From Litoreibacter albidus (GTDB taxonomy: Bacteria; Pseudomonadota; Alphaproteobacteria; Rhodobacterales; Rhodobacteraceae), in NCBI RefSeq assembly GCF_900107015.1, contig NZ_FNOI01000001.1:498501-562500 (forward strand): a stretch of DNA of 64,000 bases. The letters run 5' to 3'. The notes beneath the pieces are model-generated. The model ran no database searches, was not told the DNA's origin, and worked only from the letters and a program-made list of their open reading frames with translations. The translations under genes were made by a program, and so were the position numbers. This document shows, in pieces, positions 18,035 to 26,738 of this stretch; positions within the stretch are counted from its first letter, which is position 1; each line of letters opens with the position of its first letter.

Positions 18035-18529
18035 ATGGCAGCGACGACCAAGGCAGAGCTACTGGCGGTGACGCGGAAAGAATTCGACAAGCTAGCCAAG
18101 CTTATCGCGCCCCTTGATGCGGGCGTTGCGATGGAGAAGGATCAGGACGGGACGTCGATCAAGGATGTCACCGCGCACCGTGCGCATTGGATCGACTTGT
18201 TTCTGGGTTGGTATGCGGACGGGCAGGCGGGCAAGCCCGTCTTCTTTCCCGCAGAAGGATACAAATGGAACGACTTGAAGCGCTACAACGCAGACCTGCG
18301 CGCGCAGCAGTCGGATCTGGACTGGCCGGTGGCCGCCCTGATGCTGCAGGACAGGTATGCGCAGTTTTTAGCATTCATAGAGGAACACTCCGACGCGGAG
18401 TTATACGGTGGCCCCATGAAGGGCGCGAACAACGCATGGACGGCTGGCCGTTGGGCAGAGGCCGCAGGCCCGAGCCATTTCAGGTCGGCGGCAAAATATG
18501 TGCGCGCCAGTTTAAAAGCGCAACGTTAG
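18035..18529 (+). CDS. ClbS/DfsB family four-helix protein
   Basis: A 164-residue all-helical protein. It starts with TTKAELLAVTRKEFDKLAKLI and has the family's DVTAHRAHWIDLFLGWYADG block (about residues 48-67), a central GYKWNDLKRYNADL segment, and a C-terminal WTAGRWAEAAGPSHFRSAAKYVR. These features match the ClbS/DfsB (DUF1706) family, a branch of the DinB-like fold; ClbS itself is a cyclopropane hydrolase giving colibactin self-resistance. There is no colibactin cluster here, so the substrate is unknown. It stands alone, after a terminator and convergent with the lipoprotein gene. Confidence 0.82.
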   Translation: MAATTKAELLAVTRKEFDKLAKLIAPLDAGVAMEKDQDGTSIKDVTAHRAHWIDLFLGWYADGQAGKPVFFPAEGYKWNDLKRYNADLRAQQSDLDWPVAALMLQDRYAQFLAFIEEHSDAELYGGPMKGANNAWTAGRWAEAAGPSHFRSAAKYVRASLKAQR

Positions 18530-18547
18530 TCGAGATGCGCGCAGGGA

Positions 18548-19108
18548 TTAGCCCTCAGCGGCGTTTTGCTCCAACTCCACCGCAATAAGCCCAAGCTGGC
18601 GGGCGGCGCTTTGGCTCAGCACCGCACTGTCGAGACCTTGTGGCGTTTGATAGGCATGCACCGCACGCAGGGTGCGCTGGTCCATCACGCCATTGATGTC
18701 ACCACGGTAGAGGCCGCGCACCGAAAGCGCGCGCTGCAACGTCATCACAAAGTCAGGCGTTAGGTCGTTGTCGCAGGTGCGGGTAAACCAGCGCCCGTCG
18801 CCCTCATTAAAGGTCTGCGGTCGGGTGACCTCGCGGTAAATGGCGGGGGCAATTTCTTCCCCGTTCGGGCCTATCTGCGCGGGGGTCGCCAGAACGATGT
18901 CAGAGACGATCTGCGTGATTTGCGGCCCCGGAATATGCCCCCAGCACACGCCGGGCATGTCCGCAGGCGGCTCCATATCCACAGCGGTGATATTGGTCGG
19001 AGAAATCAGCTTGGTGACGTCTGGGGTCATCGGTAACGGCGCACAGCCCGCCAGAACGGCGAGCGAGACGACGGCGCCAAGGCCGCGAAAACTGGTCATC
19101 TGGGGCAT
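18548..19108 (-). CDS. Lipoprotein with peptidoglycan-binding-like domain
   Basis: A 186-residue probable lipoprotein. It has an N-terminal hydrophobic stretch ending in the lipobox LAGC (about residues 19-22). A conserved DMPGVCWGHIPGP segment follows, and then a C-terminal domain like PG_binding_1 (about 115-175: PDFVMTLQRALSVRGLYRGDINGVMDQRT). Three cysteines beyond the lipobox could form a disulfide. The function is unknown; cell-wall attachment is the likeliest inference. Start could be the ATG at 19108 or one three codons inside. About 205 bases upstream (19109-19314) carry no gene I can support and hold the divergent promoters of this gene and ferredoxin. Confidence 0.75.
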   Translation of the reverse strand: MPQMTSFRGLGAVVSLAVLAGCAPLPMTPDVTKLISPTNITAVDMEPPADMPGVCWGHIPGPQITQIVSDIVLATPAQIGPNGEEIAPAIYREVTRPQTFNEGDGRWFTRTCDNDLTPDFVMTLQRALSVRGLYRGDINGVMDQRTLRAVHAYQTPQGLDSAVLSQSAARQLGLIAVELEQNAAEG

Positions 19109-19311
19109 GGATGCTCGGCCCTATGTGATGCGGTCTAGCGCCGCGTTTAAGGAAGTGTAGCGCACCAGAGGGGCGCGCGCCAAGCGGCCGGCGGCGGGAC
19201 AGGCAGGCACTGCGGCATTCGGGTCGCAGCCACGGTGATACGGGGTCTGGCAAAACGGCGTCGGGTGCACTACATCCGGTTAAGATTGGTATCTAAGACA
19301 GGGGCGCATGA

Positions 19312-19638
<327 letters not shown>

Positions 19639-19641
19639 ACG

Positions 19642-20385
19642 GTGGCGCGGCGTCTTCTGTCGCGTTATCTGCCCCGTTTCGCGCGCCGCGCGTGGCTCGC
19701 CGCGTGCTTGGCTGCGAGCGGGGCTGCCGCGGCCGACACAATTGTCGACGCGCAATATGCCGAACCCACGACTCGTTATGCCCATGGCATCCTTGGCGAT
19801 GCTATAGAGTGGGGCACGCTGGAGCTGGTCGTCGAAGACTGGGCGCATAGGACGACGCTGCGCATACAGCTGCCCGAAGACCGCGTCTTTGAAGACGTGG
19901 CCCCGCGCTTGGCCGATGTCGACGGCGACGGCAGGCCCGAAGTCGTCGTGGTGGAGAGCCAACTGGGTACCGGCGCGCAGCTTGCCATCTACGATGAGAC
20001 CGGAAAAATCGCGGCGACGCCGCACATAGGCCAAAGTAACCGCTGGCTATCACCCATCGGCATAGCTGATTTTGACGGCGACGGCTTCACGGAACTGGCC
20101 TATATCGACCGCCCGCATCTGGCGAAAACCCTGCGCATCTGGCGCTACCGTGACGGCGCGTTACACCATGTCGCGGATCAAACTGGGCTGACCAATCACC
20201 GCATCGGCGAGGCCGATATTGGCGGGGGCATTCGGACCTGCGACGGCCACTCCGAAATGATCACGGCCTCCGCAGATTGGGCCCGTGTTATCGCGACCAG
20301 CTTTCGCGACGGCAGTTTCAGCCTTCGCGATCTAGGGCCGCACACAGGCCGCGCCTCTTTGGACGCGGCGCTTCGCTGCCGCTAA
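19642..20385 (+). CDS. Secreted FG-GAP/VCBS repeat protein
   Basis: A 247-residue protein with a signal-like N-terminus (about residues 12-31, ARRAWLAACLAASGAAAA). It has at least two calcium-binding FG-GAP/VCBS-like repeats, seen as DVDGDGRPEVVVVE (about 92) and DFDGDGFTELAYID (about 145), in what is likely a short beta-propeller fragment. It starts at GTG 19642, 4 bases after the ferredoxin stop. The 3' end overlaps the 3' end of the convergent purD gene by 4 bases. Function unknown; such domains usually mediate extracellular binding. Its link to ferredoxin is unexplained. Confidence 0.82.
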   Translation: MARRLLSRYLPRFARRAWLAACLAASGAAAADTIVDAQYAEPTTRYAHGILGDAIEWGTLELVVEDWAHRTTLRIQLPEDRVFEDVAPRLADVDGDGRPEVVVVESQLGTGAQLAIYDETGKIAATPHIGQSNRWLSPIGIADFDGDGFTELAYIDRPHLAKTLRIWRYRDGALHHVADQTGLTNHRIGEADIGGGIRTCDGHSEMITASADWARVIATSFRDGSFSLRDLGPHTGRASLDAALRCR

Positions 20386-21644
20386 AGGGCGCGCCAGCCG
20401 ATGTCGCTGCGGTTGAACCCCTCGGGCCAGTCAATTTTGTCGACCATCGCATAAGCTCGTGCGCGGGCCTCCTTTAGCGACGCGCCGCGTGCGGTAACGC
20501 TCAGGACGCGCCCGCCCACCGCAGTAATCTGCTCTCCACTGGCTTTCGTGCCCGCATGAAACACCATGTTTGCGCTGTCTTCCGGCAGCGCCTCCAGCCC
20601 GCGAATGACGGAGCCTTTCTCGTAGGCTCCCGGATACCCGTTTGACGCCATCACAACCGTGATCGCGTGGTCGTCGGCCCAGTTGACTTTCGCCTGCGAC
20701 AAACGCTCCTCGGCGCAGGCCAATAGCAGGTCAAGCGCTTGTGCCCCCAGCCGCATCATCAACACCTGACACTCAGGATCCCCGAAGCGGCAGTTGTATT
20801 CGACAAGTCGTGGCTGGCCGTCCTTAATCATGAAACCCGCGTAAAGCACGCCTTGGTAGGGGGTGCCGCGCTTGGCCATCTCGTCGATGGTGGGCTGCAC
20901 GATTTCCTTGATCGCTTTGGCGGCAATGTCATCTGACAAAACAGGTGCAGGGGAATACGCGCCCATACCGCCGGTGTTGGGGCCTTCATCGCCGTCGTAG
21001 GCGCGCTTGTGGTCTTGCGCGGTACCAATCGGCAAAACGGTTTTGCCGTCGGACAGGACGAAGTAGGATGCCTCTTCACCCTCCATAAATTCTTCAATCA
21101 CGACCTCCGCGCCAGCCGCGCCGAAGGCACCGCCGAGCATGTCGTCAAGCGCGTCCAATGCGTCTTGCAACTCCATCGCCACAACAACGCCTTTGCCAGC
21201 GGCCAAGCCGTCAGCCTTGATCACAATCGGCGCGCCTTGCTCTCGAACATAGGCTTTGGCGGCCTCTAGGTCGGTGAAATGGGCGTAGCCCGCGGTCGGC
21301 GCGTTCGCCGCGTCGCAGATCTCCTTGGTGAAGCTTTTCGACGCTTCCAGCCGCGCGGCGGCGGCGGAGGGGCCAAAGCACAAAATACCGGCGGAGCGCA
21401 GGGCGTCCGCAACGCCCGCAGCCAACGGGTCTTCAGGGCCAACAATCACGAAGTCGATAGACTGGGCCTGCGCAAAATCGACGACAGTGTCAGGGTTCAT
21501 GATGTCCAATGCGGCGCATTCCGCGACCCCCGCAATTCCCGCGTTTCCGGGGGCGACAATCAGCCTGTCGCACTTGGGGTTTTGCATCACGGCCCATGCC
21601 AATGCGTGCTCGCGCCCGCCGCTTCCAAGGATCAATATGTTCAT
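20382..21644 (-). CDS. purD: Phosphoribosylamine-glycine ligase (GAR synthetase)
   Basis: PurD joins glycine to phosphoribosylamine with ATP, step two of purine synthesis. The 420-residue product begins MNILILGSGGREHALAWA, the family signature. It has an ATP-grasp domain (about 100-320) with IKADGLAAGKGV, EEFMEGEEASYF and RFGDPECQ. An in-frame extension runs to 22253 but lies antisense to xseA. The ATG at 21644 has a good ggagggg site and is clearly right. purD and xseA are divergent, 63 bases apart. Confidence 0.96.
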   Translation of the reverse strand: MNILILGSGGREHALAWAVMQNPKCDRLIVAPGNAGIAGVAECAALDIMNPDTVVDFAQAQSIDFVIVGPEDPLAAGVADALRSAGILCFGPSAAAARLEASKSFTKEICDAANAPTAGYAHFTDLEAAKAYVREQGAPIVIKADGLAAGKGVVVAMELQDALDALDDMLGGAFGAAGAEVVIEEFMEGEEASYFVLSDGKTVLPIGTAQDHKRAYDGDEGPNTGGMGAYSPAPVLSDDIAAKAIKEIVQPTIDEMAKRGTPYQGVLYAGFMIKDGQPRLVEYNCRFGDPECQVLMMRLGAQALDLLLACAEERLSQAKVNWADDHAITVVMASNGYPGAYEKGSVIRGLEALPEDSANMVFHAGTKASGEQITAVGGRVLSVTARGASLKEARARAYAMVDKIDWPEGFNRSDIGWRAL

Positions 21645-21707
21645 CGTCGCTTCCCCTCCGGTTTCGGGCGTTCTAAGCTGCGCGGGCAGGCATAACAAGA
21701 GCGACAC

Positions 21708-23258
21708 ATGGACCTTCTCGAAGACGACCAACCCGGACGGAATGAACCCGAGTATACGGTTTCCGAAATCGCAGGCGCGGTAAAGCGCACGATCGAGGGT
21801 GAGTTTGGCCGCGTGCGGATCAAGGGTGAGTGCGGGCGGGTCATGGTCGCGCGCTCCGGCCACGTTTATCTGGACCTCAAGGACGACCGCGCGGTGCTCG
21901 CCTCGATCATCTGGAAGGGGCAAGCGGCCAAGCTGGCCGTGCAGCCGGAGGAGGGGATGGAGGTCGTGGCCATCGGCAAGCTGACCACCTTCCCCGGTCA
22001 GTCGAAGTACCAGATGGTGATCGAGGAAATCCGCCCCGCAGGCGTTGGCGCGCTTATGGCCATGCTGGACAAGCGCAAAAAACTGCTGGAGCGCGAGGGG
22101 CTTTTCCGGCCCGAGCGTAAAAAGCGTATTCCCTATCTGCCCGAGATCATCGGCGTGGTGACCTCGCCGCAAGGTGCCGTGATCCGAGACATCCTGCACA
22201 GGTTGCGCGACCGATTTCCGCGCAAGGTGCTGATCTGGCCCGTTGCGGTGCAAGGCGAGGGATGCGCGCCGCAGGTAACAGCCGCAATCAACGGGTTTAA
22301 CGCAATGACGCCGGGTGGTGCACTGCCGCGCCCCGATTTGATCATCGTCGCGCGCGGCGGTGGCTCGATAGAGGATCTTTGGGGCTTTAATGAGGAAAGC
22401 GTGGCCCGCGCCGCGGCGGCCTCGGACATCCCGCTAATATCGGCCGTGGGCCATGAGACAGACACGACTTTGATCGATTACGTCTCGGACGTGCGCGCGC
22501 CGACCCCCACGGCGGCGGCGGAGATCGCTGTGCCCGTTCGGCTCGAGTTGCTCGCGGCGGTGGACAGTCACGGTGCCCGTATGGGCCAAGCGCTCAGCGT
22601 CGCCGTGGGCGCGCGCAAACAGCGCTTGGCAGATGTTGCCCGTGCGTTGCCCCGCGGCGAGGAGTTGACGCAGATCGCCCGCCAACGCCTTGATGTGGCT
22701 GCCGCGCGTTTGGATACATCGTTGCAGGCAGGGACATCCGCAAAACGGCTGAACTTCGAGAAGACCGCAGCCCCGTTGCGGGCCTCTATCTTGAATCGCC
22801 AAACCGACCGCATGGACACGCAGCTGCGTCATATGTCAGACAGGTTAGGGGCGGCGCTCGACCGTCGGACCGAGCGCTCACGCGCCAGCTTCGACCGCGT
22901 GGCTGGGGGGCTCACGCCTAGCGGTCTCAACCGCGATCTAAAACTCCAACAAGATCGGTTGGCACGCGCGGCGCGCGCTGCGGGCAATGCGGGGCGTGCA
23001 CAGGTCGCCAATTGGCGCGCGTTGCTGGAGGCGCGGGACAGGGTGCGTGAAACCCTCGGCTATCAAGCCACGCTCCAGCGCGGCTACGCAGTGGTTTGGG
23101 ACGGCGATAGGGTTATCAAAGATAGCAAATCCGCTAAAAAAGCCACGCAGTTGGAGGTTCAGTTCAAAGACGCCCGCATCCCCGTCGGGGCAACAGCCAG
23201 ACCTGCTGCAAAGCCCAAGGCGCCGAAATCAGGCCAACCCAGCCTGTTCGACGACTGA
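21708..23258 (+). CDS. xseA: Exodeoxyribonuclease VII large subunit
   Basis: XseA forms exonuclease VII with XseB and degrades single-stranded DNA. The 516-residue product has an N-terminal OB-fold (about 15-110, EYTVSEIAGAVKRTIEG and VYLDLKDDRAVLASIIWKG). A catalytic core follows (about 130-330) with VVTSPQGAVIRDILHR, ARGGGSIEDLWGFNEE and SAVGHETDTTLIDYVSD. A long helical coiled region comes next, then a C-terminal segment with RGYAVVWDGD. xseB is not next to it. Length is slightly above the E. coli protein (456). Confidence 0.95.
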   Translation: MDLLEDDQPGRNEPEYTVSEIAGAVKRTIEGEFGRVRIKGECGRVMVARSGHVYLDLKDDRAVLASIIWKGQAAKLAVQPEEGMEVVAIGKLTTFPGQSKYQMVIEEIRPAGVGALMAMLDKRKKLLEREGLFRPERKKRIPYLPEIIGVVTSPQGAVIRDILHRLRDRFPRKVLIWPVAVQGEGCAPQVTAAINGFNAMTPGGALPRPDLIIVARGGGSIEDLWGFNEESVARAAAASDIPLISAVGHETDTTLIDYVSDVRAPTPTAAAEIAVPVRLELLAAVDSHGARMGQALSVAVGARKQRLADVARALPRGEELTQIARQRLDVAAARLDTSLQAGTSAKRLNFEKTAAPLRASILNRQTDRMDTQLRHMSDRLGAALDRRTERSRASFDRVAGGLTPSGLNRDLKLQQDRLARAARAAGNAGRAQVANWRALLEARDRVRETLGYQATLQRGYAVVWDGDRVIKDSKSAKKATQLEVQFKDARIPVGATARPAAKPKAPKSGQPSLFDD

Positions 23259-23300
23259 CATAGCCCCACACTGCGCCGTCCCCCATCATTGCTTCAAAAA

Positions 23301-23330
23301 TACCTCGGGGGTGCGGGGGCTGGCCCCCGC
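23301..23330. repeat. Palindromic element resembling a Roseobacter-group dispersed repeat
   Basis: Between xseA and the next gene, tacctcggggg leads into an 8-bp perfect stem (gcgggggc at 23313-23320, gcccccgc at 23323-23330) with a two-base loop, preceded by cttcaaaaa. I recall similar short palindromes with a tcaaaaatacct lead occurring many times in Roseobacter-group genomes. Only one copy is in this window, so repetition is not shown here. It could also act as the terminator for the convergent genes. Confidence 0.45.
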
Positions 23331-23356
23331 CGTAGCGCGCGAGGATCTTGCGCTAC

Positions 23357-23767
23357 CTAATAAACGCTGCTCCGGTAGTTGACCCCAACCGCCGGTCCCG
23401 GGCAGGACAGCGGCTCCTTGCTTTGGGCGCTGACAACCAGATCATCCTGCGGCGGGTCGCCCACAACACGGGCGGACTTACGGGTGCCATCGTCAAGGAA
23501 ATACCAGCATAGCGGGGCGCCCTGTCCCTCATACACAAAGCAAATCTCGTCTTCCACGTCGAACCAATATCCGCGCTGGCAGGTGCCATCCAAGAAACTC
23601 CAGATCACGCCTCGGTTGTCCAAATACTGCTCCGCCCCGAAGGGTTTGCCGTGGCGATTGAACAAAAGGGTCGAGTTCTTGGTGAAAGCATCAAACTGCG
23701 CCGCCGTCATTTTGGTTTCGGCTTGCGCGGGGAGTGCTAGCAAAGCGGTAAGGAGAATACGGATCAT
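23357..23767 (-). CDS. Small secreted protein of unknown function
   Basis: A 136-residue product with a signal peptide (MIRILLTALLALPAQA, cleavage after residue 16). A mature domain follows with several aromatic residues and five cysteines (DGTCQRGYWFDVEDEICFVYEG, PLCWYF, LSCPG). I do not recognise a named domain, though such periplasmic Rhodobacteraceae proteins are common. The frame is open upstream to 23797, but the hydrophobic segment begins at the ATG at 23767, which is preferred. It faces xseA across the palindrome and lies next to the alkane hydroxylase gene, with no obvious functional link. Confidence 0.7.
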   Translation of the reverse strand: MIRILLTALLALPAQAETKMTAAQFDAFTKNSTLLFNRHGKPFGAEQYLDNRGVIWSFLDGTCQRGYWFDVEDEICFVYEGQGAPLCWYFLDDGTRKSARVVGDPPQDDLVVSAQSKEPLSCPGPAVGVNYRSSVY

Positions 23768-23814
23768 GCGCACAACCTGATAGCACCACTGCGGCACGTC
23801 AAGTCAGAGCCGCC

Positions 23815-24858
23815 CTAGACCGACCGCCACGCCTCGGCGTGCGGGTTCATCACCTTTCGCCACAGCTTCGGGTAAAGCGCAATGCAGGCCATGACGGGCA
23901 GGGCGTGGGGCAACATAGGTGCGGCACCTCTCTCGGGGACGTCCAGCGCGGTGTAGCGCTTGGCCGGATGCGCGTGGTGGTCGGAGTGGCGTGGCGCGTT
24001 GAGCATCCACAAAGACGACAACCAATGCGGCGCGTTCCATGAATGGCGCGCATCTACCGGCTCGAATGCGCCGTTCTCTAACTCTCGGCGCTCCAACCCG
24101 TAGTGTTGCACGTAGTCGGACAGCATCAGTTGTATCTGCGCAAAACTGGCCAGCAACAGATGCACCGCCACGCCGCGCCAGCCCGCAATTAACAGGGAGG
24201 CAAAAAGCATCGCCGCAGCCCCGCCAACATATAGGATGTAGGGGTTGCGCATGGACCATCGACCGATACCGACCTGCGCCAGCCGCGTTTCCTCCGCTCT
24301 TAACCCCGCCCTGAAGCTCCCCACCCAAGCACGACGCAGGAAGCTGTAGAAGCTTTCGTTCATGCGGGACGAGTTCGGGTCCTTCGGTGTCGCCACATGG
24401 GTGTGGTGCACCAGCGGGTGGGCGGACGCATGGTGGCCGAACAACAAAGAGATGTAGACCCATTTGCCAGCCCGCCGCAGTCCACGTGCGCCACGGTGGA
24501 TCAGCTCATGTGCGTTGGAGTTGCTCACTTGCCCCAAGAACAACCCTGTCGCCGCAAAAAGCGCCAAGCCGTCTAGGGAAAACAGTCGCGTGCCGTGCCC
24601 CGACAGGGCCCATACCATCAAGAACAGCAAGAAGAAGTGAACCCCCACCAGTACCAGCGACAACAGATCGGCGTCCTCATCATCGGCGGCTTCGCCGTCG
24701 CGGTCCATGGCGGGGACGAATTCATCTACCCCCGCGACAAACAGCGTTATGTAGAACAGCGCGATCCACACGGCCCAACCACCAAATATCGCGCCCGCCA
24801 CCAAGAATGGCAGCGGGAAGAGTGTGGCGAGCGTGAAGGCCAGAAAGGAGCGGGGCAT
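23815..24858 (-). CDS. alkB: Integral-membrane alkane 1-monooxygenase (AlkB family)
   Basis: AlkB hydroxylates the terminal carbon of medium-chain alkanes with a di-iron centre, fed by rubredoxin. The 347-residue product has predicted membrane helices in its first 110 residues. All the histidine motifs of the family are present: HELIH (117-121), H-x3-H-x3-HHTH (143-154) followed by VATPKDP, DYVQHYGL, and RHSDHHAHP near residue 290. The ATG at 24858 is chosen; a TTG frame begins at 24918. It is shorter than the pseudomonad enzyme (about 400). No rubredoxin gene is adjacent, so its electron donor must lie elsewhere. Confidence 0.87.
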   Translation of the reverse strand: MPRSFLAFTLATLFPLPFLVAGAIFGGWAVWIALFYITLFVAGVDEFVPAMDRDGEAADDEDADLLSLVLVGVHFFLLFLMVWALSGHGTRLFSLDGLALFAATGLFLGQVSNSNAHELIHRGARGLRRAGKWVYISLLFGHHASAHPLVHHTHVATPKDPNSSRMNESFYSFLRRAWVGSFRAGLRAEETRLAQVGIGRWSMRNPYILYVGGAAAMLFASLLIAGWRGVAVHLLLASFAQIQLMLSDYVQHYGLERRELENGAFEPVDARHSWNAPHWLSSLWMLNAPRHSDHHAHPAKRYTALDVPERGAAPMLPHALPVMACIALYPKLWRKVMNPHAEAWRSV

Positions 24859-25046
24859 AGGTAAGGAATTCCTGAAAACGGGTGTCGGATGTTTCCTAAA
24901 TAATACGAATGTGCCCAAATCATGGAAGCGCTTAAGATATTTGCACCAATCGCTGCGCAGGAACGTCCGCAGAGGTCGTTTTTGCGTATCCGCCGCAGGT
25001 GGACAGCGCCTAGATTTGGCGCAAGCAAGATCGGGAGGGCATCAGC

Positions 25047-26732
25047 ATGGCGCTAGACGAACGCAAAGGCGTGTGGAAATCAGGCAAGGGACGTGGGCGC
25101 AAGTTCACCAAGGGCCGTCAATACGACGACACCGCATTGGCCGAGGTGCAGTCGCTGATTGGCGCGCGACCACGCGACCGCGACCTGCTGATAGAGTTTC
25201 TACACCTGATACAAGACAAGCACGGCCATCTGTCCGCCGCGCATATGCGTGCGCTGGCCGAGGAGATGCGCCTGTCGATGGCTGAAGTTTACGAGGTGGC
25301 CAGCTTCTACGCCCATTTCGACATCGTCAAAGAGGGGGAAACCCCGCCGCCAGCATTGACCATCCGCGTCTGCGACTCGCTGTCGTGTGAGTTGGCTGGT
25401 GCACAAGCCCTGAAGTCGGCGTTGGAAGACGGCTTGGACGCCTCCCAAGTGCGAGTTCTGCGGGCGCCATGCATGGGCCGCTGCGACACGGCCCCCGTTT
25501 TGGAGCTGGGCCACAACCATATTGATCACGCGACGGTTGAAAGGGTCGAAGCCGCAATTTCTGCAGGCGACACCCATGCGCATGTTCCTGACTATGAAAA
25601 CTATAAAAGTTACCAAAATTCAGGTGGGTACGCGTCATTTCTTACCTTGCGTGCAGATGGAAACTGGGAAGACGTCCAGTCCCTGATCAAAGAAAGCGGT
25701 CTGCGTGGGCTCGGTGGCGCGGGGTTCCCTTCCGGCACCAAATGGGGGTTTGTGCGTGGCAACGCGGGGCCGCGCTATCTGGCGGTCAACGGCGACGAAG
25801 GCGAGCCTGGCACCTTCAAAGACCGCTTCCATCTGGAGCGCACGCCCCATCTGTTCCTAGAGGGTATGTTGATCGCTGCGTGGGCCGTCGAGGCGGACCG
25901 CTGCTACATCTACATGCGCGACGAGTATCCCGCCGTCTTGGAAATCTTGCGCCGCGAGATCGCCGCCTTGGAGGAGGCGGGGCTTGCCCCTGCTGGCTAC
26001 ATTGAGCTGCGCCGTGGCGCTGGCGCATATATTTGCGGCGAAGAAAGCGCGATGATCGAGTCCATTGAGGGTAAGCGCGGCCTGCCGCGCCATCGCCCGC
26101 CCTATGTGGCGCAGGTCGGCTTGTTCGGGCAGCCCACGCTGGTTCACAACGTCGAAACCCTGCACTGGATCGCGCGCATCTGCCGCGAAGGACCAGAGGT
26201 GCTGAACGCGACCGTGAAAAATGGGCGCACCGGCCTGCGCAGTTACTCCGTCTCGGGGCGCGTGGCCAATCCGGGTGTGCACTTGCTGCCTGCGGGCTCC
26301 ACCATCACAGATATTATCGAGGCTGCGGGTGGCATGCTGGCGGGGCACCAATTCAAAGCCTACCAACCGGGCGGGCCGTCTTCTGGGCTGTTGCCGGCAA
26401 GCATGGACGATATACCGCTGGACTTTGACACGTTGCAGCCGCACGGCAGCTTCATCGGGTCCGCCGCTGTGGTGGTCTTGTCGGATCAGGATTCCGCGAA
26501 GGCCGCCGCGCTCAATATGTTGAGATTCTTCGAGGACGAGTCCTGCGGCCAATGCACGCCCTGCCGTGTGGGCTGCGAGAAAGCGGTGAAGCTGATGGAG
26601 GCTGAGATATGGGACAAACCGCTGCTTGAAGAGCTGTGCACCGCGATGGGCGACGCCTCCATTTGCGGGCTTGGACAAGCCGCGCCAAACCCGATCCGCA
26701 TGGTTATAAAGCACTTCCATGACGAAGTGTAA
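25047..26732 (+). CDS. Fused NuoE-NuoF type NADH-binding subunit (formate dehydrogenase beta-like)
   Basis: A 561-residue fusion of a NuoE-type [2Fe-2S] thioredoxin-fold domain (residues about 25-175) and a NuoF-type flavoprotein (about 195-560). NuoE ligands C109, C114, C142 and C146 are all present (CDSLSC and CMGRC). The NuoF part has the NADH/FMN motifs GLRGLGGAGFPSGTKW and VNGDEGEPGTFKDR, and the 4Fe-4S ligands C500, C503, C506 and C540. Such fusions are usually the diaphorase subunit of NAD-dependent formate dehydrogenase, sitting next to the molybdenum subunit. Here the next gene is unrelated and on the opposite strand, so the catalytic subunit is not adjacent. It is divergent from alkB. 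Confidence 0.88.
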   Translation: MALDERKGVWKSGKGRGRKFTKGRQYDDTALAEVQSLIGARPRDRDLLIEFLHLIQDKHGHLSAAHMRALAEEMRLSMAEVYEVASFYAHFDIVKEGETPPPALTIRVCDSLSCELAGAQALKSALEDGLDASQVRVLRAPCMGRCDTAPVLELGHNHIDHATVERVEAAISAGDTHAHVPDYENYKSYQNSGGYASFLTLRADGNWEDVQSLIKESGLRGLGGAGFPSGTKWGFVRGNAGPRYLAVNGDEGEPGTFKDRFHLERTPHLFLEGMLIAAWAVEADRCYIYMRDEYPAVLEILRREIAALEEAGLAPAGYIELRRGAGAYICGEESAMIESIEGKRGLPRHRPPYVAQVGLFGQPTLVHNVETLHWIARICREGPEVLNATVKNGRTGLRSYSVSGRVANPGVHLLPAGSTITDIIEAAGGMLAGHQFKAYQPGGPSSGLLPASMDDIPLDFDTLQPHGSFIGSAAVVVLSDQDSAKAAALNMLRFFEDESCGQCTPCRVGCEKAVKLMEAEIWDKPLLEELCTAMGDASICGLGQAAPNPIRMVIKHFHDEV

Positions 26733-26738
26733 GTCGTT

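Noticed and set aside
21645-22253. N-terminal extension of purD
   Set aside because: It lies antisense to xseA, and the ATG at 21644 has a strong ribosome site and the family N-terminus.
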